Origin: an uncultured Planctomycetaceae bacterium
Lineage (GTDB): Bacteria; Planctomycetota; Planctomycetia; Planctomycetales; Planctomycetaceae
Direction: 5' to 3'
NCBI GenBank assembly: GCA_903858815.1
Contig: CAIOKE010000154.1
Span: 1 to 64,000, forward strand
Length of the DNA: 64,000 nucleotides
Below are positions 8,654 to 18,442 of the stretch, piece by piece. The notes under the pieces were generated by a model, which was not told where the DNA came from, ran no database searches, and saw only the letters and a list, made by a program, of their open reading frames with translations. How positions within the stretch are numbered: the first letter of the stretch is position 1; each line of letters opens with the position of its first letter. The translations under genes and the position numbers were made by a program.

Positions 8654-9853
8654 ATGCCGGAACTGCTGATCACGATTATCACGATTGCTGTCGTCGTTGG
8701 GGCGATCCCGGGCGTCTGCAACTATCTGATTCTGCTGGAGCGTAAGCTGTCTGCGTGGATGCAGGACCGAGTTGGTCCGAACCGCGTGGGTCCGCTGGGT
8801 TTGTTGCAGCCTCTGGCGGACGGCGTCAAATTGCTGCTGAAAGAAGAAGTGATCCCGCCTCATGTCGATCGGATCCTCTTCCTGATTGCTCCCGGACTTT
8901 CCGTCTTCACTGCTCTGCTGGCTTTTGCTGTGGTTCCCTTCGGCCCGGTCGGAGCTGAGGGTGCTCCCAGCTTCCTGCGATTCATTATTGCCCCCGGCAT
9001 TGATATTGGACTGGTGTTTATCTTTGCGGTGGGCAGCCTTGCGGTGTACGGCGTGGTACTTGGTGGCTGGGCTTCGAATAACAAATACAGTGCCCTCGGC
9101 GCGTTACGTGCCAGTGCTCAGGTTGTCAGCTATGAAATCCCGCTCGGCATGTCGGTGCTTGGTATCGCACTGATGTCCGGGACGGTTAACCTTGAAGAGA
9201 TCATGCAGCGTCAGATCTCAGGTGGTTTTGCCGCGTGGAATATCTGGTTCCAGCCACTTGCCGCACTGCTGTTCTTCACAGCTTCGCTGGCCGAAGCCAA
9301 TCGCCTGCCGTTTGACCTTGCGGAGTGTGAGCAGGAGCTGGTGGGTGGCTGGCACACCGAGTACAGCGCCCTGAAGTGGGCATTGTTTTTCCTCGGTGAA
9401 TACACACACATGATCACGATCAGCTTTCTGACTTCGATCCTGTTCCTTGGTGGCTGGCATCTGCCAGGGATTGCGGAACCTGACAGTGCTTATCCTCTGG
9501 CGTGGCTGGTCAAGCTGCTGGTACTGATGGGGAAGGCCTTCTTCTTCATCTGCGTGATGATCATGCTTCGCTGGACAATTCCCCGTTTTCGCTTTGACCA
9601 GCTGATGGAGCTGGCATGGCGAGTCATGATTCCGTTGTCGCTGGCGAACCTGCTGATGGTGATGTTCGTGCGTCATTTTGAACTGAGCAACTGGTGGATG
9701 CTGCCCGGTTCTGGTGCGTTGTTTGCCGCCTGGGGTATGATCAGTGCCAGTCTGCGAGAAGCGGAACGGCGCTCTCGGCCGGGATATGTTCGTCGGAAAA
9801 AAGTTGATGCTCACCATGACGGTCACGCAGCCGGTCACGCGGCTGCTCACTAG
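8654..9853 (+). CDS. nuoH: NADH-quinone oxidoreductase subunit H
   Basis: NuoH (ND1-like) is the membrane subunit that links the quinone cavity to the proton-pumping arm. [15 protein letters not shown] after helix 1, the acidic loop residues near [20 protein letters not shown], and [14 protein letters not shown] are diagnostic. About eight membrane helices are predicted. The 399-residue protein ends in a charged, His-rich tail ([13 protein letters not shown]) that most NuoH proteins lack. Starts 72 bp after nuoG. Confidence 0.95.
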   Translation: MPELLITIITIAVVVGAIPGVCNYLILLERKLSAWMQDRVGPNRVGPLGLLQPLADGVKLLLKEEVIPPHVDRILFLIAPGLSVFTALLAFAVVPFGPVGAEGAPSFLRFIIAPGIDIGLVFIFAVGSLAVYGVVLGGWASNNKYSALGALRASAQVVSYEIPLGMSVLGIALMSGTVNLEEIMQRQISGGFAAWNIWFQPLAALLFFTASLAEANRLPFDLAECEQELVGGWHTEYSALKWALFFLGEYTHMITISFLTSILFLGGWHLPGIAEPDSAYPLAWLVKLLVLMGKAFFFICVMIMLRWTIPRFRFDQLMELAWRVMIPLSLANLLMVMFVRHFELSNWWMLPGSGALFAAWGMISASLREAERRSRPGYVRRKKVDAHHDGHAAGHAAAH

Positions 9854-9873
9854 TGCTGAGAAAGCGCAGAACC

Positions 9874-10542
9874 ATGTCTGATACAGCAAAGAAAAAGAAT
9901 GTCCGCTGGGTGGAGGAGCCGGAACTTGGGTTCTGGGAATCGACCTTTGTGCCGGCCATCATGCAGGGTTTGAAAACCACGCTGAAGCACGTGCTGGATG
10001 GCAATCCGGTGACTCAGCAGTTTCCGGAAGTCAAACCCGAACTGCCCCTGCACTACCGCGGTGTGCATCGTCTGAATCGTGACGAGAAGGATCGGGTCAA
10101 GTGTGTGGCGTGCATGATGTGTGCCACGGCCTGCCCGGCTCGCTGCATCACCATCGAAGCTCAGGCAGCACCGCCTGAGTGGCCGGATCGTGACAAGTTC
10201 CCGAAATCCTTCGTACTGGACGAATTGCGATGCATTTACTGCGGCATGTGCGAGGAAGCCTGCCCGGTGGATGCCATCGAGCTGACTCATATTTACGACC
10301 TGACCGGCGAATCGCGATCTGACCTGATGTACGACCGCGAAAAGCTGCTCGGTGTCTTTGACCGAACCAAAAACGATCCGCGCGACCCCGTGCGAACCGG
10401 TCGCGGCAGACTGGGACCAGCCTCTGAATTCGTGCAGTTGCCCGCTGTCGGGCCGGCCACGAATGTGCCAACCAGCGATCGTTCAGCGAAGTCAGAAGCA
10501 GCCGGTGTGATCCGCACAACCGGTCGGGAGGGACAGCAATGA
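9874..10542 (+). CDS. nuoI: NADH-quinone oxidoreductase subunit I
   Basis: NuoI (TYKY) holds two 4Fe-4S clusters, N6a and N6b. Both ferredoxin motifs are intact: Cys77, 80, 83 and 87 (CVACMMCATACP) and Cys120, 123, 126 and 130 (CIYCGMCEEACP). I take the ATG at 9874; a GTG overlapping the nuoH stop at 9853 would add seven basic residues. A tail of about 60 residues rich in Arg, Pro and Ser follows the core. The stop overlaps the nuoJ start as ATGA. Confidence 0.95.
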   Translation: MSDTAKKKNVRWVEEPELGFWESTFVPAIMQGLKTTLKHVLDGNPVTQQFPEVKPELPLHYRGVHRLNRDEKDRVKCVACMMCATACPARCITIEAQAAPPEWPDRDKFPKSFVLDELRCIYCGMCEEACPVDAIELTHIYDLTGESRSDLMYDREKLLGVFDRTKNDPRDPVRTGRGRLGPASEFVQLPAVGPATNVPTSDRSAKSEAAGVIRTTGREGQQ

Positions 10543-11375
10543 ATGAGTGGATGCAGCAGCACCCCGCTTCCATCGGCGGACTTGTGCTGTGGGCGATCGG
10601 CCTGTTGTGGCTGATGCCATCGGGAAAATCTGACAAAGCCCGGCCTGGCCTGCCCGGGATTCTGCTGGCCGCGGCCGGTGTCGTGGCCTTCTGTCTTGGT
10701 GCCGGGCGCGGAGTTGATACTCTGCAGTCCGAGGTGATGTTCTGGTCATTTGCACTGACCGCACTCGTCTGCGGTGCCCTGATGATCACGTCCCGAAACC
10801 CGGTCTACGGTGCTCTCTGGTTTGCTCTGGCAACCCTTGGAACCTGTGGGCTGTTCATGCTCCAGAGTGCCCCCTTCCTCGCTGCTGCAACGGTGATTGT
10901 TTACGCGGGTGCTGTCATCGTCACGTTCCTGTTCGTCATCATGCTGGCACAGCAGACCGGTTCAGCCGGTTATGATCGACGCGGGCAGTTCGGGATCCCG
11001 GCTGTGCTGTCATCATTTGTCCTGCTGGGTGTAGTGGTTTATGAACTCCAGTCGGCACCACTCCAGATTAACCGTCCGGAGACTCCAAAGGTCGCCGAAG
11101 TTGGTGGTGCTTCCGGCAGTCGAGATGGTGGCACCATGACCAGTCCTCCGGCCTTGCCCTCACCTGATGCTCCGATCAACCCACCGCCACCACCGTCTGT
11201 TCCGGCCCTGCTCAGTCGAGCGACACCGGAGACTCCCGTTGGCAGCATGAAGGGTCTCGGGCGTTCGTTGTTTGGCGACTATCTGTTCGCTGTCGAGCTG
11301 GCTGGAACGATTCTGCTGGTCGCCAGCATTGGTGCAATCGCTATTGCTCCACGGCGTGAAGAAGGAGCCCTGTGA
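10539..11375 (+). CDS. nuoJ: NADH-quinone oxidoreductase subunit J with N-terminal extension and Pro-rich insertion
   Basis: NuoJ (ND6-like) is a pump-arm membrane subunit. The recognisable core starts near residue 68 (FWSFALTALVCGALMITSRNP) and includes FLAAATVIVYAGAVIVTFLF. Two features are unusual. About 65 residues precede the core and contain two further hydrophobic stretches (about 12-26 and 38-54). A low-complexity Pro/Ser/Gly segment (about 178-238, with a PPPPP run) separates the last two helices. The length of 278 compares with about 165-200 in most bacteria. ATGA overlap with nuoI, TGATG overlap with nuoK. Confidence 0.9.
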   Translation: MNEWMQQHPASIGGLVLWAIGLLWLMPSGKSDKARPGLPGILLAAAGVVAFCLGAGRGVDTLQSEVMFWSFALTALVCGALMITSRNPVYGALWFALATLGTCGLFMLQSAPFLAAATVIVYAGAVIVTFLFVIMLAQQTGSAGYDRRGQFGIPAVLSSFVLLGVVVYELQSAPLQINRPETPKVAEVGGASGSRDGGTMTSPPALPSPDAPINPPPPPSVPALLSRATPETPVGSMKGLGRSLFGDYLFAVELAGTILLVASIGAIAIAPRREEGAL

Positions 11376-11857
11376 TGTCAGAAATCACACCACTGAATTA
11401 TGAAGAGCTGCGGTCGCTGATGGTGGCGGCGGGGCTGTTTGTCCTCGGAGCAATCGGCTTCCTGACGCGTCGCAATCTGATTCTGCTTGTCTTGTCAGCC
11501 GAACTGATGCTGCACGGGGTATCTCTGAGCCTCGTCACCTTTGGTAAGATTCATCAGAATCAGGAAGGTCAGGCGTTCACAATTTTCGTTCTGACAGTTG
11601 CTGCCTGTGAAGCGGGGCTGGCTCTTTCGCTTGTGCTGGCACTGTACCGCCAGACGCATTCCCTCGATATCAGACTCTGGTCCGAACTGCGGGAGTTTGA
11701 CGTGCCATCACCGGTCTCAGTCGATGCTGCGGGAGCGTCATCGCTGACTTCCGGATATGAAGGTATTCCAATGCTGACACCTGCGGGTGTTCAGCCTCGA
11801 GAACTACCAAAGACAGTGAATGCGGACCCCAAACGCCCTGACCGGACTCCCGTATAG
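11375..11857 (+). CDS. nuoK: NADH-quinone oxidoreductase subunit K with C-terminal tail
   Basis: NuoK (ND4L-like) has three helices. The conserved acidic residues are in LSAELMLHGVSL (helix 2) and TVAACEAGLALSL (helix 3). GAAGGAG-like sequence GAAGGAG at 11361-11367 supports the ATG at 11375. The core is about 108 residues; a further 50-residue hydrophilic tail (about 110-160, Pro/Ser/Thr-rich) is not typical of the family, where about 100 residues is usual. It shares one base with the nuoJ stop codon. Confidence 0.93.
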   Translation: MSEITPLNYEELRSLMVAAGLFVLGAIGFLTRRNLILLVLSAELMLHGVSLSLVTFGKIHQNQEGQAFTIFVLTVAACEAGLALSLVLALYRQTHSLDIRLWSELREFDVPSPVSVDAAGASSLTSGYEGIPMLTPAGVQPRELPKTVNADPKRPDRTPV

Positions 11858-11901
11858 CGTGCTCAACTGAGCTCTGACCTGACTGGCTGGAAGATTTTCT
11901 C

Positions 11902-14046
11902 ATGTCTCAAGACTTGCTGGCACCACTGCTCTGGTTGATCCCTGCGGCACCTCTGTTGTCTGCGATCACCACGGCTTTGCTGGGTCCTAAACTTCTGAAG
12001 TACCGCAGTCATATTCCCTGCTGGTCGGCGCTGGCGGTGTCCTTCGCAGCCTCGCTGGCTCTGTTGATCATGCTGCCTCAGCAGACTGCTACCACAGCTG
12101 GTGGATTCATTCCGCCGGCCGATCTGGTAGCGGCGCCTGGCGCGGCAGGCACTGACCCAGCAGTTGCTGTCGCTGAACCGCAGACTGCTGCTCCAGACGT
12201 CTCTTTGCCGGTTAACCGACCGGAGGTAGTGGTTTACATCGGCGAATGGCTGTCCCTTGAACCGGCGCCCGACAAAGCTGACGTCGATGTGACTGCCGAC
12301 ATACCCTCGAAAAATCGACAGCGCCGTGGACTGCGAGTTCCCCTGGAACTGCGTGTGGATTCCATTTCCTCCATCATGCTGGCCATGGTCACGGGAGTCA
12401 GTCTGCTGGTGGCACTGTTTGGCTCCGGGTATATGCACCACGATGCCGGCTACCCGCGATTCTTCGCCGCGGTATCCATGTTTGTCTTCTCAATGTGCAT
12501 GCTGGTCATGTCCAGCAGCTTTGTGATGCTGTTTGTCTTCTGGGAAATGGTGGGGCTCTGCAGCTATCTGCTGATTGGTTTCTGGTTCCGCAAGCCTTCG
12601 GCTGCTGCTGCTTCAAAGAAGGCTTTCGTGCTCAACCGTATCGGCGACTTCGGACTGATCATGGGGATCTTTCTGATCTGGACGAACTTCGGCACTGTGG
12701 AATTTGCAGGAGTTCTGAGCAATACCCAGCGACTGCAGGAGTTGGCAGCAGAGAACAGCGGTGTGATTACACTGATCTGTTTCTGTCTGTTTCTCGGTGC
12801 CATGGGCAAGTCGGCTCAGTTCCCTCTGCAGGTCTGGCTGCCGGATGCGATGGAAGGACCGACTCCGGTCAGTGCTCTGATCCACGCTGCCACCATGGTC
12901 ACAGCCGGCGTGTATCTCGTGGCACGCTGCACTCCGCTGTTTGTGCTGGCACCTCAGGCTCAGTTGCTGGTGACAGGAACTGGCGCCGTGACCGCTGCTC
13001 TTGCCGCCCTCATCGCTCTGACCCAGACAGACCTGAAACGCGTGCTCGCCTATTCCACGGTCAGCCAGCTGGGCTTCATGTTTATGGCCCTCGGCTGTGG
13101 TGCTGCCGATCCGAACCTTGCCAGTATGGCTGTGACAGCCGGGATGTTTCACCTGTTTACCCATGCCTTCTTCAAGGCACTGCTGTTCCTTGCTGCCGGC
13201 AGCGTGATGCATGCGATGGGTGATGTCATCGACATGCGTCGCTTCAGTGGGCTGCGACGAGCACTGCCGATCACGCACTGGACGTTTCTCGTCGGTGCCG
13301 CCGCCCTTGCCGGAGTTCCTCTGCTGGCCGGGTTCTGGAGCAAAGACGAAATCCTGGCAGTGCTGATGGCAGCGTCTCGAACCGGTGAGCACCGCTTGTT
13401 CTTCGGAGCGGTGCTGGTGGTTGCATCACTGACAGCACTGCTGACCGCCTTTTACACATTCCGCGCCTACTTCATGACGTTCTGGGGCCCGGAAAAATTT
13501 CCCGAAGAGGCCGGGCATCACCCGCATGAAGCGACTCCGATCATGGCATGGCCGCTGCGAATTCTGGCCGTTGCCGCTCTGTTCATCGGGCTCGCAGTCG
13601 GGCCGACTCACCTGTTTGGCAACACGCTGACGAAAACCGTCGGTCTGACGCCCTTCGAAGCTCATTTTCACCTCGATGTCATGGCCCTCAGCGTTGTTAT
13701 CGCAACCGCCGGCATCGGACTCGCGTGGATGCTGTACGTGGCCATGCCACGAGTCCCGGCAACCATTGCCACGGTGCTGAAGCCCTTCTACGTGCTGTCA
13801 CAGGGCAAGTTCTATCTGGACGAAATCCTTTACGTCCTCGTCGTTCTTCCCCTGCGAGGAATTGCTTTCCTTTCAACTCTGTTTGACCGTCTGGTCATCG
13901 ATGGCATCATCGACTCGATCGGTACTGTTCCACGAGTTCTTGGTGACCGTGTCCGTTCACTGCAGGGTGGTGTCGTTACGGCGTATGCCGGATTGATGTG
14001 GGTGGGTCTGGTTGTTCTGGTTGTTGTCTGTCTGAGTATTTCCTGA
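11902..14046 (+). CDS. nuoL: NADH-quinone oxidoreductase subunit L with large N-terminal loop insertion
   Basis: NuoL (ND5-like) is the distal antiporter-like subunit with the long lateral helix. Conserved elements are FVFWEMVGLCSYLLIGFWF with the key Glu, QFPLQVWLPDAMEGPTPVSA and FFKALLFLAAGSVMHAMGD. The 714-residue length is above the usual 610-660, largely because a region at about 62-148 (Ala/Pro-rich, then charged) separates helix 2 from the conserved LELRVDSISSIML. The remaining helices and C-terminal lateral helix appear intact. Starts 44 bp after nuoK. Confidence 0.94.
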   Translation: MSQDLLAPLLWLIPAAPLLSAITTALLGPKLLKYRSHIPCWSALAVSFAASLALLIMLPQQTATTAGGFIPPADLVAAPGAAGTDPAVAVAEPQTAAPDVSLPVNRPEVVVYIGEWLSLEPAPDKADVDVTADIPSKNRQRRGLRVPLELRVDSISSIMLAMVTGVSLLVALFGSGYMHHDAGYPRFFAAVSMFVFSMCMLVMSSSFVMLFVFWEMVGLCSYLLIGFWFRKPSAAAASKKAFVLNRIGDFGLIMGIFLIWTNFGTVEFAGVLSNTQRLQELAAENSGVITLICFCLFLGAMGKSAQFPLQVWLPDAMEGPTPVSALIHAATMVTAGVYLVARCTPLFVLAPQAQLLVTGTGAVTAALAALIALTQTDLKRVLAYSTVSQLGFMFMALGCGAADPNLASMAVTAGMFHLFTHAFFKALLFLAAGSVMHAMGDVIDMRRFSGLRRALPITHWTFLVGAAALAGVPLLAGFWSKDEILAVLMAASRTGEHRLFFGAVLVVASLTALLTAFYTFRAYFMTFWGPEKFPEEAGHHPHEATPIMAWPLRILAVAALFIGLAVGPTHLFGNTLTKTVGLTPFEAHFHLDVMALSVVIATAGIGLAWMLYVAMPRVPATIATVLKPFYVLSQGKFYLDEILYVLVVLPLRGIAFLSTLFDRLVIDGIIDSIGTVPRVLGDRVRSLQGGVVTAYAGLMWVGLVVLVVVCLSIS

Positions 14047-14116
14047 GCGATCAGGAACTGCGGCAGTCCCTGTTATTCTGGTCCGTTCTCTGCATTCAGC
14101 CTTCGGCGCAAGATTC

Positions 14117-15775
14117 ATGCAAGCACTTCTTTTCCTTGTCCTGATTGTTCCCGCTGCGACTGCAGTGCTGCTGATGCTGTTCCGCTCGTCGCTGGCAGTG
14201 GACAACTCAAGATGGGTTGCTGTCTGTGGCTCAGCGGCAACGCTGCTGCTGTCTGTCTTTCTGCTGGCCAGCTACTATGCCACGGGACCGGCTGCTCTGG
14301 AATCAGGTCGCGAACCGCGCGCCTCCAGTGCCCCGGCTGAGGCCGTCATCCGACCTAAGATTGAGTATGTGCAGCCGTGGCTGGACACAGGACGCCTGAA
14401 GATCGAATTGTACCTTGGAATTGATGGCATCAGTGTCACGATGATCGCACTGACAGCCCTGCTGACAGTTTCAGCTGTACTCATTTCCTGGGAAGCCATC
14501 CGTGATCGTGCCGCAGAATTCTATGCCGCGCTGCTTTTGCTGCAGACGGGACTGATCGGAGTGTTCTGTTCATTCGACCTGCTGCTGTTCTACGTCTTCT
14601 TTGAAATGACGCTCATCCCGCTGTTCTTTCTGATCGCAGTCTGGGGCGGACGCGATCGTAAGTGGGCGGCCGTCAAATTCTTCCTGTATACTCTCGCTGG
14701 CAGTCTTGTGACGTTGTCCGGCCTGTTGTACCTGGTGCTCTATGTCTCCAGCCAGGGCGTGCCCCTCAAAAACCCCACCAATCTTCCCGCTCTGACAGCC
14801 TGGCTGAAACAGAATCCACTGCCGGAAGCTCTGCAGACCGCCCTGTTTCTGGCGGTCTCTGCCGGGTTCCTCATCAAGGTGCCTGTCTTCCCGTTCCATA
14901 CTTGGCTGCCTCTCGCACACGTGGAAGCACCAACGGCCGGCAGTATCGTGCTGGCCGGTGTCCTGCTGAAACTTGGCACCTACGGCTTTCTGCGTTTGTG
15001 TCTGCCACTGTTCCCTGACGCAGCAGTCGCAATTGGCCTGCCGGTGATCGGACTGCTGTCAGTGATCGGAATCATCTACGGATCGCTGTGTGCTCTGGCC
15101 CAGAGCGACATCAAGAAACTGGTGGCCTACAGTTCCGTTGCACACCTTGGATTCTGCATGCTTGGGCTGTTTGCACTGAATCTGGAAGGCATCACTGGAA
15201 GTGTGCTGCAGATGATCAACCATGGTCTTTCCACGGGTGCCCTGTTCATCATCGTCGGAATGATTTACGAACGTTATCACACCCGCGAGATGTCTGAGCT
15301 GGGTGGCCTCGCGTCGAAGCTTCCGGGAATCGGTATCAGCATGGTGTTTATTTCCATGTCCAGCATCGGACTGCCAGGCCTGAACGGGTTTATCGGCGAA
15401 TTCCTGTCGCTGGCGGGTATGTTCAAGGCCAACCCCATGTATTCCGCACTGGGTACGACCGGCGTGATTCTGGGAGCGTGGTATCTGCTGACAGCCGTCC
15501 AGAAAGTCTTCTTCGGAAGGCTGCGTGAGCCGCATCATGGCGATCATGGTGACCAGGAAATCGACGATATGAATGCTCGTGAATTCCTCGCACTGTTCCC
15601 TCTTGCGGCCCTGTGCCTGTTCATCGGAATTCGACCGGGCCCGCTGATGGAGATCATTCGACCGGACGTGGAACTGGTCGTCGATCGGATTGCTCATGTT
15701 TCAGCCGGCCCCGTACCCGGAGCACCGGTACAGCCTGCTGCGGAAACCACAGAGCCTGCTCAGGCTGCTCTGTAA
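14117..15775 (+). CDS. nuoM: NADH-quinone oxidoreductase subunit M
   Basis: NuoM (ND4-like) is an antiporter-type proton-pumping subunit. FFEMTLIPLFFLIAVWGG contains the conserved Glu, FPFHTWLPLAHVEAPTAGS the helix-7 region with its Lys nearby, and AYSSVAHLGFCMLGLFAL and MINHGLSTGALFI are typical. About 14 helices are predicted in 552 residues. A modest Ala/Pro/Arg insertion (about 53-80) follows helix 2, the position at which NuoL also has its insertion. The C-terminus is Ala/Pro-rich. Confidence 0.95.
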   Translation: MQALLFLVLIVPAATAVLLMLFRSSLAVDNSRWVAVCGSAATLLLSVFLLASYYATGPAALESGREPRASSAPAEAVIRPKIEYVQPWLDTGRLKIELYLGIDGISVTMIALTALLTVSAVLISWEAIRDRAAEFYAALLLLQTGLIGVFCSFDLLLFYVFFEMTLIPLFFLIAVWGGRDRKWAAVKFFLYTLAGSLVTLSGLLYLVLYVSSQGVPLKNPTNLPALTAWLKQNPLPEALQTALFLAVSAGFLIKVPVFPFHTWLPLAHVEAPTAGSIVLAGVLLKLGTYGFLRLCLPLFPDAAVAIGLPVIGLLSVIGIIYGSLCALAQSDIKKLVAYSSVAHLGFCMLGLFALNLEGITGSVLQMINHGLSTGALFIIVGMIYERYHTREMSELGGLASKLPGIGISMVFISMSSIGLPGLNGFIGEFLSLAGMFKANPMYSALGTTGVILGAWYLLTAVQKVFFGRLREPHHGDHGDQEIDDMNAREFLALFPLAALCLFIGIRPGPLMEIIRPDVELVVDRIAHVSAGPVPGAPVQPAAETTEPAQAAL

Positions 15776-15837
15776 TCTCCACTTTGTTAATCACTGGTTC
15801 CCTTCTGTTCTGATTTCTCTGTTGTCGAGACCCTGCC

Positions 15838-17364
15838 GTGCCCGCATTTAATGAACTGAACCAGGCAGCCGGACTGATCATTCCTGAGATCATTCTGATT
15901 GCCACGGTCTGTATCATGTTCCTCACTGCCCCGTTCCTGGTCAGTGAAAACGGAAGTTCAGCAGCCGGTCTCAAGCATCGCTGGGGAGCCCTGACTCTGC
16001 TCGCTCTGTTATGCTCGACATTCGCATGGCTCAAATCGCCACTGACCGACGGCTCGGTGGGACCATTTGAAGTGGATGCATTTGCATGGTACATCCGTGG
16101 TATCGCTCTGGTCTCCGGATTTCTGCTGACTCTGATCCTCTGGGATCAGACCGACGACACCCATGCGGCCGAGAATTTTGCCTGTCTGCTCGCGACAATC
16201 GCCGGCACGTCGTTTGTCGCACTCGCCAATGATCTCATCGGTATTTTTCTGGGTCTTGAGCTGGTCAGTATTCCGACCTATATCCTGTTGTACCTTGGCC
16301 GGTCCGACTGGATGTCTCGTGAAGCCACGATCAAGTATTTCCTGCTGAGTATCTTTTCGTCAGCTATGGTACTGTTCGGGCTGGCATGGATTTACGGCAT
16401 TGCCGGCACGACCAACCTGTCGGCCATCGCTGACAGGGCACATCGCGCCATTCCCGGCTTCGAGCATGGGATGCTGCTGGTGGCCCAGATCATCATGATT
16501 GCCGGTATCAGCTTCCGTCTGACTGCAGTGCCCTTCCACTTTTATGCCCCGGACGTCTTCCAGGGAGTGGCCCCCTCGGCATCTGCTATGCTGTCGTTCG
16601 TTCCAAAAGTTGTGGGATTTGCGGCACTGCTGCAGATCCTGCCCCTGTGTGCCGGAGCTGATGGAATCGCCGCATGGGCTCCCACAAAGAATCAGGCATG
16701 GCTGTTTTCCACCATGGCCCTGATCACGATGACTTTTGGCAATGTAATGGCATTTCGCCAGACCAGTGTGCTGCGTATGCTGGCATGGTCCAGCATCTCT
16801 CACGCCGGTTACATGCTGGTGGGCCTGGCGGTGGCGACGCAGCATGGCGGCGAACACCCTAACGAAGCCAGTGGACAGGCAGCACTGATGTTTTATCTGC
16901 CGATTTACGGACTGATGTCGATCGGAGTCTTTGCCGTACTGGCAGCTGCCGGGAATCGCTCCCGCATGCTGCGGTCTCTTGAAGACCTGCATGGACTCAG
17001 CCAGACACGACCAGCCCTTGCTCTCGCCATGTCTGTCTGTGTGTTTGGCCTGAGTGGCCTGCCACCAACCGGCGGATTCCTTGGAAAACTCAACCTTTTT
17101 GTGGCTGCGTGGGTCGTCAACAGCCAGCTCAGTCGGACGCTGGCGATCGCACTTGCTGCCAATGCAGTGGTTGCAGCAGCCTACTATCTGCGACTGATCG
17201 GCCTGATGTACTTTGAAACTCCGAAGACCATTGTGGAACCGGAGCCACGGCCTGCGTCGGCCGTTGCCGGTGCCTTCTGTGCGGTCTCTGCCCTGCTGTT
17301 GTTCGCCAGCCCGCAGTGGCTGTGGAACGCGGCAGCAGCAGCCGTCAGCCTTGTGACAGCCTGA
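15838..17364 (+). CDS. nuoN: NADH-quinone oxidoreductase subunit N
   Basis: NuoN (ND2-like) is the third antiporter-like subunit and closes the complex I operon. LGLELVSIPTYILLYLGRSD contains the conserved Glu, and FRLTAVPFHFYAPDVFQGVAP, WSSISHAGYMLVGLAV and GLPPTGGFLGKLNLF are diagnostic. The start is GTG at 15838; the 508 residues are of normal length. No terminator is visible after it: the radical SAM gene starts 20 bp later and probably shares the transcript. Confidence 0.95.
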   Translation: MPAFNELNQAAGLIIPEIILIATVCIMFLTAPFLVSENGSSAAGLKHRWGALTLLALLCSTFAWLKSPLTDGSVGPFEVDAFAWYIRGIALVSGFLLTLILWDQTDDTHAAENFACLLATIAGTSFVALANDLIGIFLGLELVSIPTYILLYLGRSDWMSREATIKYFLLSIFSSAMVLFGLAWIYGIAGTTNLSAIADRAHRAIPGFEHGMLLVAQIIMIAGISFRLTAVPFHFYAPDVFQGVAPSASAMLSFVPKVVGFAALLQILPLCAGADGIAAWAPTKNQAWLFSTMALITMTFGNVMAFRQTSVLRMLAWSSISHAGYMLVGLAVATQHGGEHPNEASGQAALMFYLPIYGLMSIGVFAVLAAAGNRSRMLRSLEDLHGLSQTRPALALAMSVCVFGLSGLPPTGGFLGKLNLFVAAWVVNSQLSRTLAIALAANAVVAAAYYLRLIGLMYFETPKTIVEPEPRPASAVAGAFCAVSALLLFASPQWLWNAAAAAVSLVTA

Positions 17365-17384
17365 ACAGCGCACAGCAACTTCCC

Positions 17385-18287
17385 ATGGACTCCCTGACTC
17401 AACAGATCCTCAGCCTGCGTGGCCCGAGGAATGTTGTGGATCCGTCTGTACCATGGCTGTTTCTGAGCGAGCCGGAGTATTCGCGAAATGGAAAAGTCGA
17501 GCCTGTCTCAACGATCTTCCTGACCAATCGCGAATGTCCGTTTCACTGCCTGATGTGTGACCTTTGGCAGAACACCCTGACTGAATCGGTAGCTCCGGGC
17601 AGTATTCCGGCGCAAATCGACTTCGCCCTGCAGCAGTTGCCTGCTGCACCTCATCTTAAACTGTATAACAGCGGCAATTTCTTTGATGCCGCCGCTGTCC
17701 CTCGCCAGGATCTTCCGGCTATCGCCTCGCGGGTACATGGCTTTGAAACTGTGATCGTTGAGAATCACCCACGTCTCTGCGATCAGCGCTGCGGTCAGTT
17801 TCAGCAACTCTGTGGCACTCAGCTCGAAGTGGCACTCGGCCTCGAAACCGCTCACGAACTCACACTCGCGCGACTCAATAAGCAGATGACACTGGCTGAC
17901 TTCGAATCAGCCTGTCAACGACTACTGCAGCAGCAGATCCTGATTCGCAGCTTTGTCCTGTTGAAACTTCCGTGGACCAGCGAACAGGAGGGCGTTGAAC
18001 ATGCCCTGCAGTCCATTCGCTTTGCTTTTGACTGCGGTGTCTCCTGCTGTTCCGTGATCCCCGTGCGTGCAGGAAATGGCATGCTGGATCAACTGCGAAA
18101 AACCGGACAGTTTGAACCACCGAAGCTGTCTTCGCTGGAATTCGTTCTGCGGGAATCCCTGAGCTGGAAACGCGGGCGAGTCTTTGCTGATCTGTGGGAT
18201 GCAGCACAATTCGCGGACCAGCCTGCCGATGCAGACCAGCAGATGCAGCGATTGCTGCAGATGAATCTCACCCAGCAACCAGCCTGA
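17385..18287 (+). CDS. radical SAM protein of unknown function, downstream of nuoN
   Basis: The CPFHCLMC motif (Cys51, 55 and 58, C-x3-C-x2-C) is the 4Fe-4S site of radical S-adenosylmethionine enzymes. The surroundings (TIFLTNREC before it, KLYNSGNFFD and VALGLET after it) recall Elp3/COG1244-type proteins, but I cannot name the substrate. I start at the ATG at 17385 (300 residues); the frame is open upstream into nuoN. Several further Cys (LCDQRCGQFQQLCG, GVSCCSV) might bind a second cluster. The 20-bp gap makes it part of the nuo transcript. Whether it serves complex I assembly or an unrelated RNA or cofactor modification is unknown. Confidence 0.75.
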   Translation: MDSLTQQILSLRGPRNVVDPSVPWLFLSEPEYSRNGKVEPVSTIFLTNRECPFHCLMCDLWQNTLTESVAPGSIPAQIDFALQQLPAAPHLKLYNSGNFFDAAAVPRQDLPAIASRVHGFETVIVENHPRLCDQRCGQFQQLCGTQLEVALGLETAHELTLARLNKQMTLADFESACQRLLQQQILIRSFVLLKLPWTSEQEGVEHALQSIRFAFDCGVSCCSVIPVRAGNGMLDQLRKTGQFEPPKLSSLEFVLRESLSWKRGRVFADLWDAAQFADQPADADQQMQRLLQMNLTQQPA

Positions 18288-18442
18288 TACTCAGAATAAG
18301 AGCCTGTCAAATCAAAGCGTGCCGTCGCCGAACAACCCTGTTCGCAGCACTGACTGATCTGATGGAAAGTCACTTCCGTCTGCTGCCGGCACTACTTAAA
18401 TTCCATGATCCTGCTCAGGAATTCCCCGGGAGATGAAGTGCC

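Noticed and set aside
12495-13223. 242-codon frame in another phase within nuoL
   Set aside because: Arg/Ser/Cys-rich shadow of nuoL, no independent start signal.
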